Positions 36,898 through 45,053 of a DNA stretch of 64,000 nt are shown here, piece after piece; the first letter of the stretch is position 1, and every line of letters starts with the position of its first letter. The notes beneath the pieces were generated by a model that was not told where the DNA came from, ran no database searches, and worked only from the letters and a program-made list of their open reading frames with translations. Source of the stretch: Streptococcus mitis (lineage in GTDB: Bacteria; Bacillota; Bacilli; Lactobacillales; Streptococcaceae); contig NZ_CAMHZD010000001.1 of the NCBI RefSeq assembly GCF_946190065.1, positions 124,001 through 188,000 on the forward strand, written 5' to 3'. Made by a program: the position numbers and the translations under genes.

Positions 36898-36905
36898 GTA
36901 TACCA
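36897..36905 (-). promoter_or_regulatory. Extended -10 promoter at the right inverted repeat
   Basis: On the minus strand TGGTATACT forms a TGn-TATACT extended -10 that ends one base inside the repeat. It is a better match than the left counterpart, so in the present orientation the deoxyribosyltransferase-like gene should be the better expressed one. This is a prediction from sequence only. Confidence 0.5.
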
Positions 36906-37233
36906 TAAATTCATCTTTAGTAGCTTGATTTGTGTAATGATTTTTGTAGTTAAAATTAAATAGCAAGCTATAAGATTGGTCAACTATAACTTAAAACACT
37001 TTAAAACACTATTTTGAAATTATATCTAATACTTTTGAGTTAATTACACACTTACAACAATGAGATATTTGTATAGTTTGAAGGAAATAAGTACAAATTT
37101 ATTAGAAAATCAAAATTTCATAGAATTAGTACGAAAAATTTCAATTTTAAAATTGTATTCTCTAATGATTTTGAATCAATCTTTTTTTATTTCTAAATGT
37201 TATAATAGTATTATCAAGTTAAAGGAGACTACC
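36906..37233. other. Intergenic region before the decayed pezAT copy
   Basis: About 330 A/T-rich bases. A short tandem direct repeat, TTAAAACACT twice, lies near 36991-37010. A TATAAT around 37200 and AAAGGAG before 37234 are relics of a pezA promoter. A frame running from 37060 into the pezA remnant is fortuitous. Confidence 0.6.
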
Positions 37234-37812
37234 ATGATTGAAGACAATATAAAATTTTTACGAAAAATACACGGCTTGACACAATCAGAATTTGCGCGAA
37301 TTGCATGAATTTCTCGTAATAGTCTGAGTCGTTACGAAAATGGAACAAGTCCCATTTCAATGAAACTGATAGATACTATTTGACCTAAATTTAACGTATA
37401 CTATGTCGATATTATTAGGTAAAAGAACATACTAAATCTAGTAGAAGATTATTGAAATTACTTTGAAGATATAGGTTGTCAAGGAACGTGGAACAAACCT
37501 TATAACTCGCCTTTATTGTTATCGAGATAGGTAAGATATTGCTTTTGATGATGAGAGTAACCTGTGGGTTTTAATAAGTGATGACTAGTAACGATTTTTG
37601 AAGAATTGGTTTCTGACAGTAATTACTTAGATGACATTGATCTGATGTTGCAGACATCAGATCAACGTATGATAGCTTGATGGGGATTCAGGGCTATACA
37701 GATGAAGAGTTTAATCAGGCATTATATTGCAATCTTCGCCCACTAAGTAGAGAAAAGCAGGTAAGTAAGAAATCAATAGCCATCTTGCTTTGTGTTCAGA
37801 GTGGATTCAAAT
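37234..37812 (+). pseudogene. Decayed second pezAT copy
   Basis: The segment begins with AAAGGAG and ATG and encodes a PezA-like start (IKFLRKIHGLTQSEFARIA), interrupted by TGA at 37306-37308, then further stops and frameshifts (FNVYYVDI; homology continues to 37680). The pezA-pezT overlap is preserved (TGATGG at 37679), and a pezT-like N-terminus follows (IQGYTDEEFNQALYCNLRPLSR). It breaks off near 37812 just where the P-loop should be (LLCVQSG). It is a degenerate paralogue of the intact operon at 32420, in the same direction. Confidence 0.9.
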
Positions 37813-37967
37813 AGAGATGGAGAGATTAATAAATATTAAGGAACTACTTTCACAATTTTAAATTTCACTTGCGAATATATTTTATAGATATTCTTAATCT
37901 ACCTACATTCGAAACTTAAATCGTACAAAGATTAGGAATTATTTGAAGTTTTAAAGGAGAAAACAAA

Positions 37968-40043
37968 ATGAGATCAGACTTAATTTATTTGGACATTAGT
38001 CAAGAAATTGAAGAATCAGAAATTTGGAAAAAATTATATGCTCAATTGCTTGATAGTATACCACAAGATTATGACCAAACAATTTATATATTTCAAAAAC
38101 CTATGTTAGTATCTGAAGACAAAGAATACTATAAGATGGGCATTACTCTTGTAATTCAAAATACAAGTATTATCTCTGTTAATTGTAGTAGTAATACTAA
38201 TGATAAGGAATTATTTGAAGAATACTGTGACGACATAATTGATGATATAAATTCTTTAGCTTCTGAGAAATATCCACAATATTTTAAGTTATTAGGAAGA
38301 AAAAGAAAATGGATGAAGCTATTTAAAGTCTATAATTATGATGAAGTTGAGGAAATACAATTTTTTAATCTTTCCACTAAGTCAGAATCTAGAAAGATTA
38401 AAATTTTATCTTCTTTAATTATCGGTAGTATCAATGATTTTGACAATTTTGATGTTGATATATTAGAAAAAGACAATTTAACCGTACTTGAAGCCGTTAA
38501 AAATAAAATTACTTTGTTTGATACAAATCAGACGAAATTTGTTTATCAAGAACTAGACGAAAAAAAGACAGTTCGTCTACAGGGGCTTGCAGGTTCCGGT
38601 AAAACAGAGTTACTACTCCATAAAATCAGGAAGAAGTTTGTTGACGAACCTGATGCTAGAATTGGGGTAACTTGTTATAATAAAGTATTAGCAGATAGCC
38701 TCACAACTAGAATTATTGACTTTTTTAATACAATGAGGGTTACGGAACAAATTTCATCTAAGCGGTTATTTATTGGTCATAGTTGGGGAAGTAAAGGATA
38801 TCCTAATTCAGGATTATATGCAAAAATTTGTTCAGAATATGGGATTGAATTTAGACGTTTTTCTTATCAAATAGATACATCTGATATTTGGAAAGAGGCA
38901 ATCCACCATTTAGAACAAATTCAGTATGAACCGATTTTTGATTATTTGTTTATAGACGAGGGACAAGATTTTGATGAAGAATATATAACGCTTTGTGAAA
39001 TGGTTACTGCTAAAAAAGTTTATATTGCAGGTGATATATTACAAAATATTTTTTCAAAAAATAGCATGATGAATACAGATGAAACTGATTATGTCCTGAA
39101 TAAAGTTTATAGAACAGATTCTAGAACGATTTTATTTTCTCATGTTCTGGGATTTGGATTATTAGAAAGCGTTGCTGTAAGATGGCTTACTAATAGTGAG
39201 TGGGAGTTATCTGGCTATGACATAAATCTAGAAGGAGAAGCTAATCAATATAGATTGAAAAGAAAATTTATAAATAGATTTGAGGGTAGCAAGGATCTTG
39301 AAACAATAAATTCGATTGAAGTAGAGTGTGTAGAGGAGCATACTCCGGATTCAATTGTTTCAATAATTAAAAACTTAAAAGGAATATATAATGACTTAGC
39401 TCCCAAAGATCTAGCTATTATTTTTACTCATTATTCCGAAAAGAGTACTAAAGACTTTGCCTTGGATCTTGGTAGAAAAATAATAAAGGAATTTAATTGG
39501 AACTATGTCCTTGTTCCACGTGAGAGGCGTGTGCAAGTTGATGATGAGGTTACAATCACAAATATTAACCACGTAAAGGGGTTAGAATTTCCGTTTGTAA
39601 TTATTATAGACAACCAAGGATTAAATCCAATAGATGACTTTAATGCGACAATTGAAATTAGAAGGCGCAATGCTTTGTATATGTCGTTGACACGTTCATT
39701 TGTTACTTCCTATCTAGTTTTATCAGACGGTAATATTTCTGGTGATTATATAAATAAATTAAAAGAGGTTTCAATAAAATTGAAAACTGACGGTGCAAGC
39801 TTACTTGTTAAAAAACCCGACTCGATTATTGAAGAAAAATTGTTATATGGTGTTGATAGTAAATTAATTCGTACCCAAGAAGATATAATTCTAGACTGTA
39901 TTGAAGAAGCACAAGTAGACTCAAAATTTAAGGCAGATATTTTTGATATAGTCTTAAAGAATTCTGAGGTTAAAAATGGAACAACTAATAAATCTATAAT
40001 TATGGAGAAAGTTAAATTGGCTATAAATATTATAAAAGGTTAG
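37968..40043 (+). CDS. UvrD-like SF1 helicase with unknown N-terminal domain
   Basis: A protein of 691 residues. Residues 1-180 form an unrecognised domain. The helicase core follows: Walker A LAGSGKTELLL near 205, DEGQDFDEEY near 329 (motif II), INHVKGLEFPFVIIID near 530-545 (motif V) and RNALYMSLTRS near 568 (motif VI). The spacing is short for UvrD/PcrA, so the accessory 1B/2B domains are probably reduced. AAAGGAG precedes the ATG. It is followed 18 bases later by a co-oriented gene of unknown function. A two-gene operon of helicase and unknown partner is a common defence-system form, but no known system is recognised. Confidence 0.82.
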   Translation: MRSDLIYLDISQEIEESEIWKKLYAQLLDSIPQDYDQTIYIFQKPMLVSEDKEYYKMGITLVIQNTSIISVNCSSNTNDKELFEEYCDDIIDDINSLASEKYPQYFKLLGRKRKWMKLFKVYNYDEVEEIQFFNLSTKSESRKIKILSSLIIGSINDFDNFDVDILEKDNLTVLEAVKNKITLFDTNQTKFVYQELDEKKTVRLQGLAGSGKTELLLHKIRKKFVDEPDARIGVTCYNKVLADSLTTRIIDFFNTMRVTEQISSKRLFIGHSWGSKGYPNSGLYAKICSEYGIEFRRFSYQIDTSDIWKEAIHHLEQIQYEPIFDYLFIDEGQDFDEEYITLCEMVTAKKVYIAGDILQNIFSKNSMMNTDETDYVLNKVYRTDSRTILFSHVLGFGLLESVAVRWLTNSEWELSGYDINLEGEANQYRLKRKFINRFEGSKDLETINSIEVECVEEHTPDSIVSIIKNLKGIYNDLAPKDLAIIFTHYSEKSTKDFALDLGRKIIKEFNWNYVLVPRERRVQVDDEVTITNINHVKGLEFPFVIIIDNQGLNPIDDFNATIEIRRRNALYMSLTRSFVTSYLVLSDGNISGDYINKLKEVSIKLKTDGASLLVKKPDSIIEEKLLYGVDSKLIRTQEDIILDCIEEAQVDSKFKADIFDIVLKNSEVKNGTTNKSIIMEKVKLAINIIKG

Positions 40044-40061
40044 TTTATTATAGGTGTGTAA

Positions 40062-40988
40062 ATGAGGTTTTTAAAATATTATGGTGATATACTAAAAATA
40101 AATATAGATTCTCTAATAAATGTATATGCAGATTTTAAAAATTTAGAAATAATCGATTCAAGAAATAATTTAAGAGCAATTAAAGAGAGAATAAATAATT
40201 GCTATTTTATATGTAAGAATGAATTGATTTATATTGTTTTAAAATTGTATCTTTTTCTATTGGATGGAAGAGAAGCAGGGGTTCAACCTGATGGAAAATT
40301 TTTTGAATTTGTATTTTTAGAAAGTAAAGAGCGAGTTGTATTGAAAACTAGAGATATAGTTACAAATGAAATAAAAATTATGTCTTTGCATTCTCCGTTC
40401 ATTATTGATAATAATGAGTATAATGGTCAAAAAATTTTAAAATCTCGTTTCTATACAGACAGGATAATTTCAACTTCAGAATTAATAGTTTTAGTGTCGT
40501 ACTTTGAGGAAAGTATTTTTCTTGAATATGAGAAAAAATCTCTATATACGCAACTAGAAATTATTGAAAAAATTCAAAATGATTTAAAAAAATTTACAGA
40601 AGGATATGCAGATATTGATTTGTATCTTATTTCTGAATTAGTTGGCGAATTACAATTTTTAGATACGTCTTATTTAAGATATGATATAGATTTAAGTAAT
40701 AGTTTGCAAGTTGATTCTTCCTTTAAATTAAATAAAAGTCGAATCGCATATCATCCTCCCTATCATATTGATAGTGATTACAGAGAAAAATCAAATTATA
40801 AACTAGGATTTAGTAGAAAAATATCTGATACTGAGTTTTTAAATATTTTTCAACTACGAGATTCGCCTGCTAAAATTATAGTTGAAGATTTTGATAAGTA
40901 TGGAGCTTTAGAAAATGATGTCAGAAAATATAAGAATAAATTAGATTTTAATGACCCAGAAATAAAAAGGAAATACATCAGAAAGTAA
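40062..40988 (+). CDS. Unknown partner of the UvrD-like helicase
   Basis: A protein of 308 residues, AT-rich like its neighbour. There is no signal peptide or membrane segment. The central part contains possible beta-strand pairs (FFEFVFLESKERVVLKTRD and LHSPFIIDNNEYNGQKILKSRFYTD), then a long helix (EYEKKSLYTQLEIIEKIQNDLKKF). No catalytic motif is recognised. It lies 18 bases after the helicase stop and is probably co-transcribed. A terminator with a TTCG loop follows at 41059. Confidence 0.7.
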   Translation: MRFLKYYGDILKINIDSLINVYADFKNLEIIDSRNNLRAIKERINNCYFICKNELIYIVLKLYLFLLDGREAGVQPDGKFFEFVFLESKERVVLKTRDIVTNEIKIMSLHSPFIIDNNEYNGQKILKSRFYTDRIISTSELIVLVSYFEESIFLEYEKKSLYTQLEIIEKIQNDLKKFTEGYADIDLYLISELVGELQFLDTSYLRYDIDLSNSLQVDSSFKLNKSRIAYHPPYHIDSDYREKSNYKLGFSRKISDTEFLNIFQLRDSPAKIIVEDFDKYGALENDVRKYKNKLDFNDPEIKRKYIRK

Positions 40989-41058
40989 AATACTGAGTTA
41001 TTCTCTTGATAATTTAATAATAATAATAGCTAGATGTATGATTGAAATAGTGGTATCT

Positions 41059-41079
41059 GAGAGCTTCGGCTCTCTTTTT
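41059..41079 (+). terminator. TTCG-tetraloop terminator
   Basis: GAGAGC TTCG GCTCTC followed by TTTTT. A very stable stem-loop, it closes the helicase operon. Confidence 0.93.
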
Positions 41080-41149
41080 CATATTCTCTTTTAAACAGTG
41101 TGATACCTTTTCCAAATCTTCCCTGTTATCCTAATATCATTCATAGAAA

Positions 41150-41383
41150 ATCAAATTGTGATTTTCTACTGGGGGTTTGGGGGCGAAGTCACCAAGTTAT
41201 CTTATCGTTGGCTGTCAAAACTGGAAGGTTTTGATTGGTTGACGATATGATTTTTGGGATATTGTGGACACAATATCTGAGCTCGCAAAGCCTTACAAGA
41301 TGCTAAATTTTGTTTTTATAAGTTTCCCGTGGTTGACACGGGGTCGGGAATTATCCGACAATCGATGAAAGTGAGGAAGTAGT
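41150..41383. other. Candidate oriT of the Tn5252-type element
   Basis: Just upstream of the mobilisation genes there is a dense set of hairpins: CAAAAC...GTTTTG around 41216-41233 nested in ATCGT...ACGAT; GATATTGTG GA CACAATATC (41258-41277); CCCGTG GTTGA CACGGG (41326-41342); and GTCGG...CCGAC (41342-41359). The last pair abuts the first, a form typical of relaxase recognition sites. The position next to two MobC-like genes and the relaxase supports oriT. The nick site cannot be assigned. Confidence 0.65.
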
Positions 41384-41740
41384 GTGCCAGAACAATACAG
41401 AGACATTCGCAAAGAGGTTAATTTGACTGCAAATGAATTAGAAATGATTGACATAATGATGAAAAATAAAGGATTTGAACACTTTTCTTCATTTGCCAGA
41501 AACAAGTTACTGGAGAACGAGTTAGAAATGACTGCTGAAAAGTGGTTCACCTTCTGGCAATCTCAAAAGCTGGAACAAATCAGTCGTGATGTTTATGAGA
41601 TTTTAATTTTATCAAAGGCAGAACATCAAGTCACCCAAGAACATGTATCCATTCTCTTAACCTGTGTGCAGGAATTGATTCAAGAAATAGGGAACTCCAT
41701 TCCTCTTAGTCAAGACTTCCGTAAAAAATACATGAGGTAG
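41384..41740 (+). CDS. MobC-like relaxosome accessory protein 1
   Basis: A protein of 118 residues starting at GTG with GAGGAAG upstream. The N-terminal part (REVNLTANELEMIDIMMKNKGFEHFSSFARNKLL) fits a ribbon-helix-helix DNA-binding fold as in MobC/Tn5252 Orf9-10 proteins. The C-terminal part is helical. It should bind the adjacent oriT and assist nicking. It is 4 bases from the next mob gene. Confidence 0.82.
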   Translation: MPEQYRDIRKEVNLTANELEMIDIMMKNKGFEHFSSFARNKLLENELEMTAEKWFTFWQSQKLEQISRDVYEILILSKAEHQVTQEHVSILLTCVQELIQEIGNSIPLSQDFRKKYMR

Positions 41741-41744
41741 GCAC

Positions 41745-42110
41745 ATGGAAAATCGTTACCGAACTAAGCTAAAGAAAGTTTTCCTATCTGATAGCGAATT
41801 GAGTCAGTTGAAACATTGCATCGATCAAAGCGGTTGTCAATCTTTTTCAGAATATGCTCGACGAACCCTACTTGACCCTGGTATGAATTTCATCACCATT
41901 GATACAACTGGTTATCAAGATTTGATATTTGAGTTGAAGAGGATTGGTAATAACATCAACCAGATTGCCCGAAGTGTCAATCAATCTCAGTTGATTTCAA
42001 GTGAAGAATTGCAAGACTTGAAAAAGGGAATCGATGACTTGATAAGTGAGGTAGAGAAAGAGTTTAGTGTTCAAGCAAAAAAGTTGAGGGAGTTTTATGG
42101 TCATCACTAA
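41745..42110 (+). CDS. MobC-family relaxosome protein 2
   Basis: A protein of 121 residues. A ribbon-helix-helix-type start (KVFLSDSELSQLKHCIDQSGCQSFSEYARRTLL) is followed by the MobC signature (RIGNNINQIARSVNQ). It overlaps the relaxase start by 14 bases, so the two are translationally coupled. It is an accessory protein for oriT nicking. Confidence 0.9.
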   Translation: MENRYRTKLKKVFLSDSELSQLKHCIDQSGCQSFSEYARRTLLDPGMNFITIDTTGYQDLIFELKRIGNNINQIARSVNQSQLISSEELQDLKKGIDDLISEVEKEFSVQAKKLREFYGHH

Positions 42111-43920
42111 GCATTTTGCTATTCACGGAAAGAGTTATCGCAGAAAAATTATCAAGTATATTCTTAATCCTGATAAAACCAAGAATCTTGCATTGGTATC
42201 GGACTATGGCATGAGAAATTTTCTGGATTTTCCTAGCTATGATGAGATGGTGCAGATGTATCATGAAAATTTTATCAGCAATGATACGCTTTATAATTTT
42301 CGGCATGCTAGGTTAGAGGAAAAGCAACGAAAAATTCATGCCCATCATATCATTCAGTCTTTTTCTCCAGAGGATCATCTCACTCCTGAACAAATCAATC
42401 AGATCGGCTATGAGACAATGAAGGAGTTAACCGGTGGCAAATTTCGTTTTATCGTTGCGACTCACGTTGATAAAAATCACCTCCATAATCACATCATTAT
42501 CAACTCGGTTGATAGTAATTCGGACAAAAAACTCAAGTGGGATTATAATGTGGAACGAAATCTTCGAATGATTTCAGATAGATTTTGTAAAATTGCAGGG
42601 GCGAAAATTATAGAGAATCGCTATTCCCACCAGCAGTTTGAAGTTTATCGTAAGACCAATTACAAGTACGAACTCAAACAACGACTCTATTTTTTGATGG
42701 AAAATTCTACCGATTTTGAGGATTTAAAAAAGAACGCTCCATTACTACATATGGAGATAGATTTCAGTCACAAGCATACCACCTTTTTTATGACGGACTC
42801 AACTATGAGACAAGCGGTGCGTGGTAATAAACTCAATCGCAAGCAACCTTACACAGAAGAATTTTTCAAGAATTACTTTGCCAAAAGAAAAATAGAAGAG
42901 CTTATGGAATTTCTTCTACCCAATGTCGATAACTTAGAAACTCTGATAAAAAAAGCAAAACTATTTGGATTAAATATCAGTCCTAAGCAAAAGCATGTTT
43001 CTTTTCAATTTGCAGGAGTAGAGGTGAAAGAGACCGAACTAAATAAGAAAAATCTTTACGATGTAGAATTTTTCAAAGATTATTTTGAAAAGAGAAAAGA
43101 ATTGAAAGTTCCAGAACTTAAGGATTTAGTTCAAATTTATCAAGAAGAGAAAATCTCCAAAGAAAAAGAACTCCCAAGCGAGGAGAAGTTTTGGGAGTCC
43201 TATCAAGAGTTCAGGAGAAACAGGGACGCTGTTCATGAATTTGAGGTAGAGTTGTCATATAATCAAATCGAAAAAGTAGTGGATGATGGAATTTACATCA
43301 AGATCAAGTTTGGTATTCGTCAGGAGGGCCTTGTCTTTGTACCTAACATGGAGCTAGATATGGAAGAGGATAAGGTGAAGGTTTTTATCAGAGAAACTAG
43401 CTCCTACTATGTCTATCACAAAGATGACGCCGAGAAAAATCGCTATATGAAAGGTAGAACGTTGATTCGCCAATTCAGCTCTGAAAATCAAACAATTCCA
43501 TTCCGCAGAAAAACGACTGTGGAGATGATTGAAGAAAAGATTGAAGAAGTGGATGCTTTGATTAAGCTGGATGTGGAAAATCAATCTTATGTCACGATTA
43601 AAGACGAGCTAGTGCGTGAACTAGCAGCGTCTGAGTTGAGAATCAATGTTTTGCAAGAACGAGTGATAACCTTAAATCAAGTAGCAGAATATTTACTGGC
43701 TTCAGTTGAAAACAAGCAAGAAATGAAGTTGAATCTTTCAAAATTGAATATAACTGAAAAAATTGGCATTGATGTTGTTGAGAAGGAGTTGAATGAGTTA
43801 AGTATACAGATAGCATTAGAGAGCGATAGATATGAGAATACCGTATTTAAAGTGAATAAGTTTATCAATCGTTTGAGTAAGAAAATTTCAAAAGAAGAAG
43901 GGATAGGTTTTCAAAAATAA
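42097..43920 (+). CDS. Tn5252-type relaxase
   Basis: A MobA/VirD2-type relaxase of 607 residues. The N-terminal HUH-like nickase motif HVDKNHLHNHIIIN (His triad, near 128-141) is clear, with candidate tyrosines in GKSYRRKIIKYI. The rest is charged and helical. It nicks oriT and leads the strand into the recipient. A diverged fragment of its 3' end reappears at 47021, which shows that the region after it was rearranged. Confidence 0.92.
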   Translation: MVITKHFAIHGKSYRRKIIKYILNPDKTKNLALVSDYGMRNFLDFPSYDEMVQMYHENFISNDTLYNFRHARLEEKQRKIHAHHIIQSFSPEDHLTPEQINQIGYETMKELTGGKFRFIVATHVDKNHLHNHIIINSVDSNSDKKLKWDYNVERNLRMISDRFCKIAGAKIIENRYSHQQFEVYRKTNYKYELKQRLYFLMENSTDFEDLKKNAPLLHMEIDFSHKHTTFFMTDSTMRQAVRGNKLNRKQPYTEEFFKNYFAKRKIEELMEFLLPNVDNLETLIKKAKLFGLNISPKQKHVSFQFAGVEVKETELNKKNLYDVEFFKDYFEKRKELKVPELKDLVQIYQEEKISKEKELPSEEKFWESYQEFRRNRDAVHEFEVELSYNQIEKVVDDGIYIKIKFGIRQEGLVFVPNMELDMEEDKVKVFIRETSSYYVYHKDDAEKNRYMKGRTLIRQFSSENQTIPFRRKTTVEMIEEKIEEVDALIKLDVENQSYVTIKDELVRELAASELRINVLQERVITLNQVAEYLLASVENKQEMKLNLSKLNITEKIGIDVVEKELNELSIQIALESDRYENTVFKVNKFINRLSKKISKEEGIGFQK

Positions 43921-44034
43921 CTTATCTAGTAATTGTTTATATATAATTTGTATCTTTTGGTTTATAAATTTGTATTTAAAATTTAATCATGTTACAATTG
44001 AAATTGAAATCGAATAGAAAAGGAAAATGCAAAC
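43921..44034. other. Upstream region of the Rgg gene
   Basis: About 110 A/T-rich bases after the relaxase; AAGGAAAA lies about ten bases before the GTG of the regulator. No other gene is visible. Confidence 0.6.
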
Positions 44035-44901
44035 GTGGGCACACTATTAGCAACAAGATTAAAAAATAGACGAAAAGAATTAAAAATGTCTCAGCGAGAA
44101 TTGGCTGAGGGGATATGTAAACAGGGACAGATTAGTCGATTGGAGAATGGAGAATTTACTCCAGGAGCGGACTTTTTATATGCTCTGTCTAAGAAGTTAA
44201 AAGTTAGTATAGATTATTTTTTTAATGAGCAGATTGGAGAGGAGATTGATGAGCTATCAGAGTTTAAGAAGTTAGCCCAGACATTTATCACAAATCGAAA
44301 TTATGAATCTTTGAAATATATATATGAATTAGAGAGTGTAAAGGTACATCGCTTGTCTCTAGTAGATAAGTTTTATATGGAGTGGATAAAATCTCTTATA
44401 GATTTTTATTTCTACGGGCAAAAAGAGGAGGCTGTGGCAAGATTGGAGAAGGTACTGTCTCAGTTAAGTGTAACTGACTTGACCTACCTTCAAGTTACAA
44501 ATACTCTATTCAATTTTTATTATGATATTGAAGATTTAGAGAGTTTTAATGAAATTAGAGAAAAGTTAGAGTATCAAGTAAATCAACTAAAGTTAAACAC
44601 AATCGAAGAATTAAACCTTTCTATTAAATTTAATTATAATGTTTGTCGCTATCTATGGTTGCAGAATAATACTGAAGAGGCTATTACTAAAATCACAGAT
44701 ACGATAAAGCAATGTAAGACGTATAGAACAACATATCTTTTGGCTGATTTGTATGTATTGATGGGAAATGTCAGTAAGAATTTTTCTTCTAAAGTTGCAG
44801 TAAAAGAGTACTTTGAAACGGCTTATTTCCTATATAAGCTTGAGGGAAATATGTCAATGGCTCTTAAAATCGAGCATTACATTGCAGATATAACAGAATA
44901 G
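44035..44901 (+). CDS. Rgg/MutR-type transcriptional regulator
   Basis: A protein of 288 residues starting at GTG. Residues 8-62 form an XRE helix-turn-helix (KNRRKELKMSQRELAEGICKQGQISRLENG). The remainder is a TPR-like all-helical domain typical of Rgg/PlcR regulators that bind short peptides. It lies upstream of an MFS transporter gene with a strong promoter, which it probably controls. No short hydrophobic peptide gene is evident next to it. A terminator at 44907 follows. Confidence 0.87.
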   Translation: MGTLLATRLKNRRKELKMSQRELAEGICKQGQISRLENGEFTPGADFLYALSKKLKVSIDYFFNEQIGEEIDELSEFKKLAQTFITNRNYESLKYIYELESVKVHRLSLVDKFYMEWIKSLIDFYFYGQKEEAVARLEKVLSQLSVTDLTYLQVTNTLFNFYYDIEDLESFNEIREKLEYQVNQLKLNTIEELNLSIKFNYNVCRYLWLQNNTEEAITKITDTIKQCKTYRTTYLLADLYVLMGNVSKNFSSKVAVKEYFETAYFLYKLEGNMSMALKIEHYIADITE

Positions 44902-44906
44902 TAAAG

Positions 44907-44935
44907 ACGATGTTCAATAAAGCATCGTTTTTTTG
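44907..44935 (+). terminator. Terminator after the Rgg gene
   Basis: ACGATG (44907-44912) and CATCGT (44923-44928) followed by TTTTTTGA. It makes the transporter transcript independent of the regulator. Confidence 0.87.
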
Positions 44936-44995
44936 ATCTAAAAAGATACAAATATGTATTTAATAAAAATAAATAAAAAAATATTATGAAAATAA

Positions 44996-45024
44996 TTGAC
45001 ATAATAACATCGAAGTGCTAAACT
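44996..45024 (+). promoter_or_regulatory. Promoter of the MFS-CYTH operon
   Basis: TTGACA (44996-45001), 17 bases, then TAAACT (45019-45024) with TGC ahead of it. The -35 is consensus. An Rgg operator would be expected near here but is not obvious. Confidence 0.75.
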
Positions 45025-45053
45025 AAAGGCAAAAAATAAAAGGGAAGAACGCT

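Noticed and set aside
36961-37010. Short tandem TTAAAACACT repeat as a regulatory array
   Set aside because: There are only two copies in A/T-rich DNA; this could be chance and has no positional support.
41150-41383. Possible CRISPR or riboswitch because of repeated hairpins
   Set aside because: The hairpins differ from one another with no repeat-spacer periodicity and lie at mobilisation genes, so oriT fits better.
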